Shown one piece after another: positions 26,286-35,303 of a stretch of DNA of 64,000 nucleotides. Every line of letters begins with the position of its first letter. The first letter of the stretch is position 1. The notes below the pieces were generated by a model that saw only the letters and a list, made by a program, of their open reading frames with translations, was not told where the DNA came from and did no database searches. The DNA is from Clostridia bacterium (GTDB taxonomy: Bacteria > Bacillota > Clostridia > TANB77 > CAG-508), in contig JAGAKS010000016.1 of the NCBI GenBank assembly GCA_017625465.1, positions 83,034 through 147,033 of the forward strand, given 5' to 3'. The position numbers and the translations under genes were made by a program.

Positions 26286-29200
26286 TTATTTATAATAGTT
26301 TACTCCAGATTCAAATAGTTTTAAATCTTTATTACCTGGAATATTTTTCATAACATCTTTAACAACTCTTTCTGTATGTCCCATTTTACCGAAAACTCTA
26401 CCATCTGGACTTGTTATACCTTCAATAGCATAACTTGAACCATTTGGATTGTAATTAATATCATAAGTTGGGTTTCCATCAAAATCTACATATTGACAAG
26501 CAATTTGTCCGTTTGCTAAAAGTTCTTTCATTTCACTTTCTGTTACAACAAATCTTCCTTCGCCATGTGAAATTGGAACATTGTATATATCGCCAAGTTC
26601 TGCACCAGCAAGCCATGGTGATAATTTTGAAACAACTTTTGTATTTACCATTCTAGATTGATGTCTACCTATATCATTAAATGTTAATGTTGGCATTTCT
26701 GGTTTCATATCTACAATTTTGCCATAAGGTACTAATCCAAGTTTTACTAATGCTTGGAAACCATTACAAATACCTAGCATTAAACCATCTTTTTCTGTTA
26801 AATGTTTTTCTATTAATTCTTTTAGTTTTGGATTTCTAAATACATTTGCAATAAATTTAGCTGAACCATCTGGCTCATCACCAGCACTGAATCCACCTGG
26901 TATCATTATAATTTGGCTATCTTCAATTGCTTTTGCATAAGCTTCAATAGATTCTGTAATATCATTTGGTTTAACATTTTTAAACACTACTGTATTTGCA
27001 ATTGCTCCAGCATCTTCAAAAGCTTTTGCTACATCATATTCACAGTTTGTACCTGGGAATACTGGTATAAATACTCTTGGTTTTGCTATTGAAACTTTTC
27101 TTGTTATAATAGGTGTTTTGTCTGATACTACATTTTCTATTTTTTCTTTTTTTGTAGCAACTTTTGTTGGGAATACTTTCTCAAGTGGTTTTTGCCAAAT
27201 TTCTAGTAATTCTTCAACATCTAGTTCAACATCTGTCATTTCTATTTTAGTTTCTTCTGTTACTTTACCTAAATCAATAAATTTGTCATTTTGAACATCT
27301 TCATTAAGTTCAAGTACAAAAGAGCCATAACTTGCTTCAAAAGCATCTACTTTTTCATTAAATTTAAATCCAAGTTTGTTACCAAAACATGCTTTAGAAA
27401 TTACTTCTGATAATCCTCCATGTTTAATTGTTGAAGCAGAAGCTATTTTTCCACTTTCAATTAAGCCATGTACTAATTCATAATTTTCTTTTAAATCTTC
27501 AAAGTCTGGCATAAATTCATCAGTCATTTTTGTTTTTAATAATACAACTTTTGAGCCGGCTTTTTTGAATTCGTTTGATACAACTTTGTTTATATCTACT
27601 GTACCTACTGCAAATGATACAAGTGTTGGTGGAACATCAAGCTCGTTATATGAACCTGACATACTATCTTTACCACCAATAGCAGCTATATTTAATTTTT
27701 CTTGTACATAATATGCGCCAAGTAAAGCACTAAAAGGTTTTCCCCATCTTTCAGGATTGTTGCCAAGTTTTTCAAAGAATTCTTGTAATGTAAGCCAAGC
27801 TTTTTTGTAATCTCCACCTATTGCAACATATTTAGAAACTGATTCTATTATTGCATATACAGCTCCATGGAATGGACTCCATTTTGAAATTTTTGGATTA
27901 TAACCATAAGTCATTATTGTTCCTGAATTTGTATATCCTTTTAAAGTTGGGATTCTAGCAGCCATACCTTCGGCTGGAGTTAATTGATATTTACCACCAA
28001 AAGGCATTAAAACTGTATTTGCACCAATTGAGCTATCAAATCTTTCAACTAATCCTCTTTGTGAGCAACAATTTAAATCTGATAAAACTTTTTTCCATTC
28101 AGCTTCTATATCTTTTACTTCTTTTTTATTGAAATAACTTTCTTCGTAATTTGGTTTAGAAACTGTAACTTGAGCCTCTTTGACTGTTCCATTTGTATCT
28201 AAGAATTCACGACTAACATCTACAATTACTTTTCCTCTCCAATACATTTTTACTCTTGGCTCTTCTACAACTTCAGCAACAATTGTAGCTTCGATATTTT
28301 CTGTTTCTGCTAAAGAAATGAATTTGTCTGCATTTTCTTTAGCTACTACAACAGCCATTCTCTCTTGAGATTCTGAAATTGCAAGTTCTGTACCATCTAA
28401 ACCTTCATATTTTTTAGGAACTTTATCTAAGTTTATAACTAAACCATCTGCAAGTTCTCCTATTGCAACAGAAACACCACCAGCACCGAAATCATTACAT
28501 CTTTTAATTAATTTTGTAGCTTCTTCGTTTCTAAATAATCTTTGAATTTTTCTTTCTTCTGGTGCATTACCCTTTTGAACTTCTGCACCACAAGTTGTAA
28601 GTGATTCGCTGTTATGAGCTTTTGAAGAACCTGTTGCTCCACCGCAACCATCACGACCTGTTCTTCCGCCAAGTAAAACTACAATATCTCCTGGCTCTGG
28701 TCTTAATCTAATAACATTTTTCTTAGGAGCAGCACCTATTAAAGCTCCTAACTCTAATCTTTTTGCAACATAACCTTCATCATAAATTTCTGCAACTTGA
28801 CCTGTTGCTAAACCTATTTGATTTCCATAAGAACTGTAACCACGAGCAGCTTCATTTGTTAATTTTCTTTGTGGTAATTTGTTTGGTAAAGTATCTGCAA
28901 CTGATGTTCTTGGGTCTGCACAACCTGTAACCCTCATTGCTTGGTAAACATATACTCTACCAGAAAGTGGATCTCTAATTGCTCCACCTAAACATGTTGA
29001 AGCTCCACCAAATGGTTCAATTTCAGTTGGATGATTATGTGTTTCGTTTTTGAACATTATCAAATATTCTTCTGGTTTTCCATCAACTAAAATTTCAGCT
29101 CTAATACTGCAAGCATTTATTTCTTCTGATTCATCTAAATCTTTAAGAATTCCTTTTTTCTTTAATTCTTTAACAGCAACGGTTGCCATATCCATTAAGC

Positions 29201-30002
29201 AAATATCTTTTGCTTTTTTGTTTTCATATACAAAAGCTCTTGAAGAAATATAATCTTCATAAACCTTTTGTAATAAATCCCATTTTATGTCTAATACTTC
29301 TAATTTTGTAAGGAAAGTTGTATGTCTACAATGATCTGACCAATATGTATCTATCATTTTCATTTCTGTCATTGTAGGATTTCTTTTTTCTGTATCTCTA
29401 AAATATTTTTGACAGAATTTTAAATCTGCTAAATCCATCGCAAATCCATATTTTTTATAGAATTTTTCGCTATCTTCATCTGTCATCTCTGTAAAGCCTT
29501 CTATAATAGCAACGTCTTCTGGAACAGCCATTTCTTCTTCTAATATATCTACTTTTTCCAAACTACATTCTCTAGAATCAACTGGATTAATAACATATTT
29601 TTTGATTTTTTCTAAATCTACATTACTTATATTTCCAGAAAGCACATATATTCTTGCAAATCTAGCAAGTGGTCTTTCACCTTCTGTTATAATTTGCAAA
29701 CATTCTGAAAGTGAATTAGCCCTTTGATCAAATTGACCTGGAAGTGCTTCAACTCCAAAAACTTTATCATTTTTGTTAAATTCATAATCTTCAACAAAAC
29801 AATCATCTACTTGTGGTTCTGAAAAAATTGTATTTTTTGCAGTTTCTAATACTTCATCTGATATTCCAGATACATCATATCTGTTTAGTATTACAAGATT
29901 GTCAATGTTGGTCATTTGTAAATTTTCTTTTAAATCTACAAGAAGTCCTTTTGCTTCAACATCAAATCCTGCTTTCTTTTTTACATAAACTCTCTTTACC
30001 AT
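26286..30002 (-). CDS. purL: Phosphoribosylformylglycinamidine synthase, single large chain (FGAM synthase)
   Basis: 1238 residues: the all-in-one FGAM synthase rather than PurS/PurL/PurQ. The N-terminal PurS-like part is followed by two PurM-like ATP domains (ETHNHPTEIEPFGGASTC and GAGGVSVAIGEL in the first, IGGKDSMSGSY in the second). The C-terminal class I glutaminase has GTNCEYDV, the nucleophile LGICNGFQALV, and SHGEGRF. It converts FGAR to FGAM with glutamine. AAAGGAAAG precedes the ATG. It is between purM and purB, 25 bases after purM. Confidence 0.97.
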   Translation of the reverse strand: MVKRVYVKKKAGFDVEAKGLLVDLKENLQMTNIDNLVILNRYDVSGISDEVLETAKNTIFSEPQVDDCFVEDYEFNKNDKVFGVEALPGQFDQRANSLSECLQIITEGERPLARFARIYVLSGNISNVDLEKIKKYVINPVDSRECSLEKVDILEEEMAVPEDVAIIEGFTEMTDEDSEKFYKKYGFAMDLADLKFCQKYFRDTEKRNPTMTEMKMIDTYWSDHCRHTTFLTKLEVLDIKWDLLQKVYEDYISSRAFVYENKKAKDICLMDMATVAVKELKKKGILKDLDESEEINACSIRAEILVDGKPEEYLIMFKNETHNHPTEIEPFGGASTCLGGAIRDPLSGRVYVYQAMRVTGCADPRTSVADTLPNKLPQRKLTNEAARGYSSYGNQIGLATGQVAEIYDEGYVAKRLELGALIGAAPKKNVIRLRPEPGDIVVLLGGRTGRDGCGGATGSSKAHNSESLTTCGAEVQKGNAPEERKIQRLFRNEEATKLIKRCNDFGAGGVSVAIGELADGLVINLDKVPKKYEGLDGTELAISESQERMAVVVAKENADKFISLAETENIEATIVAEVVEEPRVKMYWRGKVIVDVSREFLDTNGTVKEAQVTVSKPNYEESYFNKKEVKDIEAEWKKVLSDLNCCSQRGLVERFDSSIGANTVLMPFGGKYQLTPAEGMAARIPTLKGYTNSGTIMTYGYNPKISKWSPFHGAVYAIIESVSKYVAIGGDYKKAWLTLQEFFEKLGNNPERWGKPFSALLGAYYVQEKLNIAAIGGKDSMSGSYNELDVPPTLVSFAVGTVDINKVVSNEFKKAGSKVVLLKTKMTDEFMPDFEDLKENYELVHGLIESGKIASASTIKHGGLSEVISKACFGNKLGFKFNEKVDAFEASYGSFVLELNEDVQNDKFIDLGKVTEETKIEMTDVELDVEELLEIWQKPLEKVFPTKVATKKEKIENVVSDKTPIITRKVSIAKPRVFIPVFPGTNCEYDVAKAFEDAGAIANTVVFKNVKPNDITESIEAYAKAIEDSQIIMIPGGFSAGDEPDGSAKFIANVFRNPKLKELIEKHLTEKDGLMLGICNGFQALVKLGLVPYGKIVDMKPEMPTLTFNDIGRHQSRMVNTKVVSKLSPWLAGAELGDIYNVPISHGEGRFVVTESEMKELLANGQIACQYVDFDGNPTYDINYNPNGSSYAIEGITSPDGRVFGKMGHTERVVKDVMKNIPGNKDLKLFESGVNYYK

Positions 30003-30027
30003 TTTTCTTTCCTTTCAAAATTAATTT

Positions 30028-31068
30028 TTAAATATTTAAATTTATTTCTTTGTTTCCTTCTACAACTTCACCGATTAAATAAGCTTCTTCTCCTTGTTCT
30101 TTAAGAACTTCTAAAGCTTTTTCTACTTCATTTGCTGGAACTATAACTGCCATTCCAATTCCCATGTTAAATGTGTTGTACATATCTCTTGTTGGAATAT
30201 TTCCAGTTTTTTGAATTAAATCAAATATTGGTTTTTTAGTGTATGAATTAACATCTATATTTAGTGCAACACCATCTCTTAACATTCTTGGCATATTCTC
30301 ATAGAAGCCTCCACCAGTGATATGTGAAATGCCTTTTACATTAACATTTTCTATAAGTGCAAGTGCTGGTTTTACATATATCTTTGTTGGAGTAATTAGA
30401 GCCTCTCCTAATGTCATACCTAATTCTTCTTTGTATTCTTTAAGATTTTCTTCGTTTACATCAAACACTTTTCTAACTAATGAAAATCCGTTTGAATGAA
30501 CGCCTGATGAAGCTATCCCAATAACTTTATCTCCTATTTCTATTTTACTACTATCTATCATTTTTTCTTTGTCAACTATACCAACAGAAAATCCAGCTAA
30601 ATCATATTCATTTTCAGCATATAAACCTGGCATTTCAGCAGTTTCTCCTCCTACTAATGCACAGCCTGCTTGTCTACAACCTTCAGCTACACCACCTACG
30701 ATAGTTGCAACCATTTCTGGTATATTTTTCCAAAGTGACATATAGTCTAAGAAAAATAAAGGTTTAGCACCACAACATACAACATCATTAACACACATTG
30801 CAACACAATCTTGTCCTATTGTATCGTGTTTGTTCATTAAAAAAGCCAATTTTAATTTTGTACCTACTCCATCAGTACCAGAAACTAAAATTGGTTCTTT
30901 CATATCTTTTAAATTTGGTGCAAAAAGTCCTCCAAATCCCCCTAGGTCTGAAGCAACACCATCAATATATGTGCTTTTTACAGCATTTTTTATAAGCTCT
31001 ACTGATTTGTAACCTGCAGTTACATCAACTCCAGCAGCCTTATAGCTTTCACTAAAACTTTTTTCCAT
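30028..31068 (-). CDS. purM: Phosphoribosylformylglycinamidine cyclo-ligase (AIR synthase)
   Basis: 346 residues. The ATP and substrate segments FGGLFAPNLKDMKEPILVSGTDGVGTK, GQDCVAMCVNDV, GGETAEMPGLY and ITGGGFYENMPRML are diagnostic. It closes the imidazole ring (step 5). It is the first gene of the minus-strand purine operon, with AAAGGAG ten bases before the ATG. Confidence 0.97.
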   Translation of the reverse strand: MEKSFSESYKAAGVDVTAGYKSVELIKNAVKSTYIDGVASDLGGFGGLFAPNLKDMKEPILVSGTDGVGTKLKLAFLMNKHDTIGQDCVAMCVNDVVCCGAKPLFFLDYMSLWKNIPEMVATIVGGVAEGCRQAGCALVGGETAEMPGLYAENEYDLAGFSVGIVDKEKMIDSSKIEIGDKVIGIASSGVHSNGFSLVRKVFDVNEENLKEYKEELGMTLGEALITPTKIYVKPALALIENVNVKGISHITGGGFYENMPRMLRDGVALNIDVNSYTKKPIFDLIQKTGNIPTRDMYNTFNMGIGMAVIVPANEVEKALEVLKEQGEEAYLIGEVVEGNKEINLNI

Positions 31069-31101
31069 ATCATTTTATCTCCTTTAAAAATTGACATTAA
31101 T

Positions 31102-31130
31102 ATTATATTATAAAATTACTATAATATCAA
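31102..31130 (-). promoter_or_regulatory. Promoter of purM-purL-purB
   Basis: On the minus strand: TTGATA (31125-31130), 17 bases, TATAAT (31102-31107), 34 bases before the start codon. The sequence 31131-31264 beyond it is A+T-rich with no gene I can support. Confidence 0.75.
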
Positions 31131-31262
31131 GCTTTTTTAATGGGTTTATGAAAGAAAAAAGTCTTAGTTTGTAAGATTTTGAAAAAGTGAATGTTATTTT
31201 TATCGTTCTTTACTTAAATGTTTTTATTTTGAATAATTTATAATAAATTTTATAATTTTCAA

Positions 31263-31303
31263 CAAAAAATGAGTATATTGCTAAAAAATATACTCATTTT
31301 TAT
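31263..31303. terminator. Terminator of the LRR / small membrane protein unit
   Basis: Fifteen-pair stem (31265-31279 with 31287-31301), A- and T-rich at both ends, so it can act in either direction. It lies 26 bases after the stop at 31329. Confidence 0.85.
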
Positions 31304-31328
31304 CTAATTTCTAGTAGTAAAATTAACG

Positions 31329-31610
31329 CTATTCATTAATAATTTCTATATCTTCCAACACATATGGTTCAAAATTTCCAGCAATAATTTCTTTCGCTAT
31401 ATTTTCATCATTAGTTCGATATATTTCATTGTTGTCATTATCATATATTACATATTCTCCAAGATTATCTTCATATTTATATGATAATTCAATATCATTG
31501 CTTTCATTTATATAATTACTGTCAATATTTTTTTCTCGTAGCAAATAATTTGTAACTAATAATATAATAATTATAATACCTATAATCAATACATAATATT
31601 TGTTTTTCAT
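31329..31610 (-). CDS. Small single-pass membrane protein following the LRR gene
   Basis: 93 residues. One N-terminal membrane helix (residues 5-25, Ile-rich) precedes an acidic extracytoplasmic tail. The ATG at 31610 has AAAGGGA upstream; an earlier in-frame start lies inside the preceding gene. Seventeen bases separate it from the leucine-rich-repeat gene, so they share a transcript. No family is recognised. Confidence 0.7.
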   Translation of the reverse strand: MKNKYYVLIIGIIIIILLVTNYLLREKNIDSNYINESNDIELSYKYEDNLGEYVIYDNDNNEIYRTNDENIAKEIIAGNFEPYVLEDIEIINE

Positions 31611-31627
31611 AAATTTTCCCTTTCTCA

Positions 31628-34417
31628 TTAAAAACCACTCTTGCCATCTGGCCATGACAAATCAGAAACGCTACTATAATCAGTAATACCGCTATTTCCT
31701 TGAAGATATAATTGTGTTAAAGAAAAACCTTGATTAGAATAATTTAATTTACTCAACAAAGATAAATTATTATATTCGATTGCTTTATTATCTGCGTCAA
31801 TATATACAGAAGAATCATATAAACAATTATTACTTAAATTTAAATATTTTAATTTTTTCATATTGGAAAGTTGATATATTCCCGTTAATTTGTTATCTGA
31901 TAAATTAACCGAATACAAGTTAGTACAGTTATCCAAATCTCCCAAATCAGATATATCTGAAGAAGGTATGATTAAATATTTTAAATTTGTACAATTTCCT
32001 ATATTTTTTAAAGATTTTCCGATACTTTTACAATAATATATCTCAAATTTTTCTAATTCTGGGCAATTACTTATATTTTGAAAATCTGTAATGCTATAAT
32101 ATTGACCATCATTATAATGAGTGATAGAAATATTCTTTATACTAATTCCAGACAAATTTTCAAACAAATTAAATTTTAAATCTTGACCATTCATACGCAA
32201 TGCCAATTCAGAACAGGTTCCACTTGCTTTAACTACACCATCTCTTAATTTTTTCACAGTTTTTAAAATTTCAGTTCCACCATGTATCTCATAATGAGTT
32301 AAACTTACTCCAGAAACAAATGAATACGTTTTAGGAGAACCAAAATCATATATATTTTTTATGTTAACTGGCAAAGTTAAGTCACAATTTGACATACCAC
32401 TGTTACTCTGCCAAAAATTTAATTTTGTAAGCTTGCTTAAATTTAAAACTGTTGGTATTGAGCATGACATATGTTGAAGTTTCGTTACTTCAGTACATTC
32501 TTCTAATTGCTTCATTAAATCTGCATTCCAAATATATAATGAAAAATAATTAAATCCTCTAGTAACATATTTGGAAGATGTTGTTGTACATCTTGAAATT
32601 GTTTTTTGCATCTTAGTTAAATCTATGCTCACATTATTTACAACTATACCTTTAATATTTATGCAATCTTCTAACTTTGATACTTCTGTTCCAGTAATAG
32701 CAGTTCCATCAATAGCTATAAATGAAATAGAATTTTTCATATTAGAAACGAAATTTAATGAACTCAAATTAGAACATTTTCCTAAATCTAAAGAAACCAA
32801 ACCTGTAAAATTAGGTAGTAAAGTTTGTAATTTATTGTTTGATAAAGAAGGATTGTTATATAAACTTAAACATTTTACTTGACTAGCTTTACCATTTGAA
32901 ACAAGTCCTTCCAAATATTTAATTTCATCACTAGTATCTGTCAATCCATAAGATTCGTATTTAATAATTTCAGTAGTATTTAAGTATTTAGTATAAGAAG
33001 AATCAATAGACTTGTACGGCTTTTGTGAAATACTTGCATAAATATCAGCAATTTCAGTAACTGAAGTTACATTAAATTTTGCATTTGAATCAAGATATAG
33101 ATGTGAATAACTTGAACCATTATTTATATAATCTATCCAAACAATTTGATTATCTCTTGCATTTAAAAATTTTATTTTTTTTAAATTTGAAATTGCATAT
33201 AATGAATCAACTTCTATATTCTTTTGAGTAGTATTTTCGTTTTGTCCTAATTTATTTGCCGCAACCATTATATAATCTAAATTTTGCATATTTTCAAGTC
33301 CCGTAAGTGTTGTAATTTGATTTGCTTCTAATCTTATATATTTAACATTTCTAAAATTTTCTAGGTTCTTAACATTTGTTAGGTTATTACACTGTAAATT
33401 TAAATTAGTTACTGAAGATTTAGTTGATTCTGTTAACAAATTTAAGGGTTCTATGCTCGTTATTGTTTTAGCAGATTTTCCAGTTGAATATAAAGTTGAA
33501 CTATTATTTTTAGCCACAGAATATAACCAAGTTTCATTGCCAACAATAGCTAATTCCTTCAACGAAGTAAAATCATCGCTTCCTATACCAATTGATTTAT
33601 CACAAAATTTGCTCAATTCACTATCATCTATATTATATAATGTTATTGTTTGTAGTTGGGAAGCTAATTTTCCTAAGGCATTATAATTATTTATAACACA
33701 ACTTTTAAATTGCACTTTAGTAAGTTGTAAGGCATTTTCTATACCATCCAAATTATTTAATGTTACACCGTCCAAAGTAAGGTCTTTTAAAGAAACTAAA
33801 GCATATAAATCTTTTAAACTGCTAATTCCAGATGTATTATCTATTGTTAAATTAGAGACTGATTTCAAATTCTCTAAAGTGACAGCAGAATCTTCATTTC
33901 CTGTTATGGCTTTTGCCATATTGCTTCCTGCAGCAAAAATTTCTTTAGTTAAATCAACTTTATCTAAATTTTCTTTATCTATACCAACTATGCTATCTTT
34001 ACCATTTGGACAATAATACACTTTTAAATCTGACGTTACGCCGTACACGTCTTTTAAAGATGCATAATCCGAATATGCTAATGTACTTTTACCATTTGCA
34101 TTACCACCTATTACTGATGTTTTTATATCATTAGGCAAACCATTAACATTTATAAAATAATGTGAATTACCATCGCTATCAATTACATATCCCAATGGTG
34201 CACCTTGATAAAACCAACTAGCACTCTTACTATAGTTTTTTAAGGCAACAGCTTTATTTTCAGTATCTTCTAAATCATCATAATGCTCCACATAGTATTG
34301 ATTTAAATATTCTTCTAAAGCTGCTCTACTTTGTGTATATGTAGCACCTTGTGCTTTGGTGATTATTCCATTATCACCAACAATAGCATTAATAGAAACC
34401 CCAGCCAAGATAAGCAT
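31628..34417 (-). CDS. Leucine-rich-repeat surface protein with prepilin-like N-terminus (5' end frameshifted)
   Basis: 929 codons from the first in-frame ATG. The frame opens MLILAGVSINAIVGDNGIIT, the second half of a pseudopilin-type membrane helix. About 25 leucine-rich repeats follow over residues 150-920 (such as LTKVQFKSCVINNYNALGKL and LKYLNLSNNCL). The usual GITLIALV start of the helix is encoded just upstream in the same frame, but no start codon is available there and a stop lies 15 bases before it. One base removed at 34459-34461 would join it to an ATG at 34508 with a good ribosome site. The product is probably a cell-surface adhesion or binding protein. Confidence 0.8.
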   Translation of the reverse strand: MLILAGVSINAIVGDNGIITKAQGATYTQSRAALEEYLNQYYVEHYDDLEDTENKAVALKNYSKSASWFYQGAPLGYVIDSDGNSHYFINVNGLPNDIKTSVIGGNANGKSTLAYSDYASLKDVYGVTSDLKVYYCPNGKDSIVGIDKENLDKVDLTKEIFAAGSNMAKAITGNEDSAVTLENLKSVSNLTIDNTSGISSLKDLYALVSLKDLTLDGVTLNNLDGIENALQLTKVQFKSCVINNYNALGKLASQLQTITLYNIDDSELSKFCDKSIGIGSDDFTSLKELAIVGNETWLYSVAKNNSSTLYSTGKSAKTITSIEPLNLLTESTKSSVTNLNLQCNNLTNVKNLENFRNVKYIRLEANQITTLTGLENMQNLDYIMVAANKLGQNENTTQKNIEVDSLYAISNLKKIKFLNARDNQIVWIDYINNGSSYSHLYLDSNAKFNVTSVTEIADIYASISQKPYKSIDSSYTKYLNTTEIIKYESYGLTDTSDEIKYLEGLVSNGKASQVKCLSLYNNPSLSNNKLQTLLPNFTGLVSLDLGKCSNLSSLNFVSNMKNSISFIAIDGTAITGTEVSKLEDCINIKGIVVNNVSIDLTKMQKTISRCTTTSSKYVTRGFNYFSLYIWNADLMKQLEECTEVTKLQHMSCSIPTVLNLSKLTKLNFWQSNSGMSNCDLTLPVNIKNIYDFGSPKTYSFVSGVSLTHYEIHGGTEILKTVKKLRDGVVKASGTCSELALRMNGQDLKFNLFENLSGISIKNISITHYNDGQYYSITDFQNISNCPELEKFEIYYCKSIGKSLKNIGNCTNLKYLIIPSSDISDLGDLDNCTNLYSVNLSDNKLTGIYQLSNMKKLKYLNLSNNCLYDSSVYIDADNKAIEYNNLSLLSKLNYSNQGFSLTQLYLQGNSGITDYSSVSDLSWPDGKSGF

Positions 34418-34508
34418 TACAATTATTGAAATAACTAATGCTATTAAGGTTATTCCGCTTTGCTTGCTTTAATATTTTCTTGCTTATTTTTTTCTTCTGT
34501 TTTTTCAT
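34418..34508 (-). other. Displaced 5' end of the LRR gene (signal region out of frame)
   Basis: ATG at 34508 follows an AAGGG site and reads MKKQKKKISKKILKQAKR, a basic leader. The GITLIALVISIIV segment of the same kind of leader is in the next frame, directly joined to the LRR frame. A single extra A in the tandem AAGC AAGC AAAGC stretch (34459-34461 in plus coordinates as TTT) accounts for the break. Confidence 0.7.
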
Positions 34509-34537
34509 ATCTTCGTTTCCCTTCTATTATATTTTTT

Positions 34538-34602
34538 GAAGGAAATTTTAATATAGTTAAATAATTTTTCCCAATGAATGACCTATATTAAAAATTTCCT
34601 TC
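34538..34602. repeat. Long inverted repeat upstream of the LRR gene
   Basis: GAAGGAAATTTTAATATAG (34538-34556) and its inverse with one extra base (34583-34602) can pair over about 19 bases. The repeat is in the 5' leader of the LRR transcript. Confidence 0.75.
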
Positions 34603-34606
34603 CGTA

Positions 34607-34698
34607 CACAAAATACAAAAGTGAATAATATAGCAAATTTTAATTATAAGCTACTTCACTTTCGTTATATAATCAGAAGGAAAACCACCTCTGATTAT
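34607..34698. other. Two further leader hairpins
   Basis: AAAGTGAA with TTCACTTT (about 34617-34663), with TAGC/GCTA nested inside it, and ATAATCAGA/TCTGATTAT (34669-34677 with 34690-34698, 12-base loop). With the neighbouring repeats they suggest a folded 5' leader. No known riboswitch is recognised. Confidence 0.5.
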
Positions 34699-34716
34699 CA
34701 TTTTACTTTACATAAC

Positions 34717-34747
34717 TTTTTCGTTAATATAGTATATTAACGAAAAA
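34717..34747. repeat. Perfect 31-base palindrome; imperfect second copy at 34890-34912
   Basis: Two 15-base arms around one G. The core TCGTTAATATA-N-TATATTAACGA recurs with one mismatch at about 34890-34912. The paired copies may be operator sites, or ends of a small element of about 195 bases. Confidence 0.8.
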
Positions 34748-34846
34748 TATTAAAAACGTGTAATCTTAGAGATAGTTGATATGTATAAATTCAATACATC
34801 AAAAATATTATTCAAAAAATGTTACAGAAATTTAATTATGAAAACC

Positions 34847-34875
34847 TTGACATCTTAGAAAATTATATGTATCAT
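34847..34875 (+). promoter_or_regulatory. Promoter of a predicted small RNA
   Basis: TTGACA (34847-34852), 17 bases, TATCAT (34870-34875), pointing right into a short hairpin-terminator unit that contains no gene. Confidence 0.65.
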
Positions 34876-34881
34876 AGATTT

Positions 34882-34947
34882 AGATTAAATCGTTAATATA
34901 CTATATAAACGAAAAGCCTTGATTTGAGAAAAATCAAGGCTTTTTAA
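34882..34947 (+). ncRNA. Predicted small RNA of about 65 nt
   Basis: From the promoter at 34847, transcription would start near 34882. It would pass the palindrome copy at 34890-34912 and end at a 14-pair terminator (34912-34925 with 34931-34944, GAGAA loop) followed by TTTTT. There is no open frame of note. The terminator could instead serve leftward read-through from 6S RNA, so this is a prediction only. Confidence 0.5.
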
Positions 34948-34987
34948 GTATAGTTTATTACTTTTTTAATATAATTTTAAAACAAAA

Positions 34988-35030
34988 ATAATCTCAAATT
35001 ACTAGACACTATCTAATAATTTGAGATTTA
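34988..35030 (-). terminator. Hairpin downstream of 6S RNA
   Basis: Twelve-pair stem AATCTCAAATTA/TAATTTGAGATT (34990-35001 with 35017-35028), then T-rich on the minus strand. It probably backs up termination of the 6S RNA transcript. Confidence 0.6.
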
Positions 35031-35053
35031 ATTAATCTATAATTTATTTATAA

Positions 35054-35266
35054 ATAAAAACCCCGCCTTAGCCGATATACCTTGAGAATTTTTATGGACC
35101 TGTACTCACACAGGTGGGTGCCTTCCTCAACACTCCTGGGTTTCTTACATAAATGCAAGCATACACGCCGTATCGAGAGTTCGGGCTCCCTTCTCCAAAC
35201 TTGTAGGTTCTAAAAATTCTGCCTATACGTACTATGCAGGGAAATTTGATAACTTATTCAGTTGTT
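35054..35266 (-). ncRNA. ssrS: 6S RNA (SsrS)
   Basis: About 213 nt with no open frame and higher G+C than its surroundings. A closing stem CCCTGC/GCGGGG is followed by a T run. A ten-pair helix AGAATTTTTA/TAAAAATTCT comes next. The central part ends in GGCACCCACCT with an ACCTGT/ACAGGT hairpin, which I recall as typical of Firmicute 6S RNAs. A strong minus-strand promoter precedes it. 6S RNA mimics an open promoter and binds sigma-A RNA polymerase. The identity rests on these features, not on a model search. Confidence 0.78.
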
Positions 35267-35272
35267 AATATA

Positions 35273-35301
35273 ATTATAGCATATAGAATTTGGTTATGCA
35301 A
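35273..35301 (-). promoter_or_regulatory. Promoter of 6S RNA
   Basis: On the minus strand: TTGCAT (35296-35301), 17 bases, TATAAT (35273-35278). The -35 box touches the end of the radical SAM gene. Confidence 0.75.
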
Positions 35302-35303
35302 CT

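Noticed and set aside
31628-34417. A CRISPR or tandem-repeat array in the LRR region
   Set aside because: Repetition is at protein level (leucine-rich repeats) and not in exact DNA units with spacers.
34717-34912. An insertion sequence bounded by the two palindromes
   Set aside because: No transposase frame and no target duplication could be seen. It is kept only as a palindrome pair.
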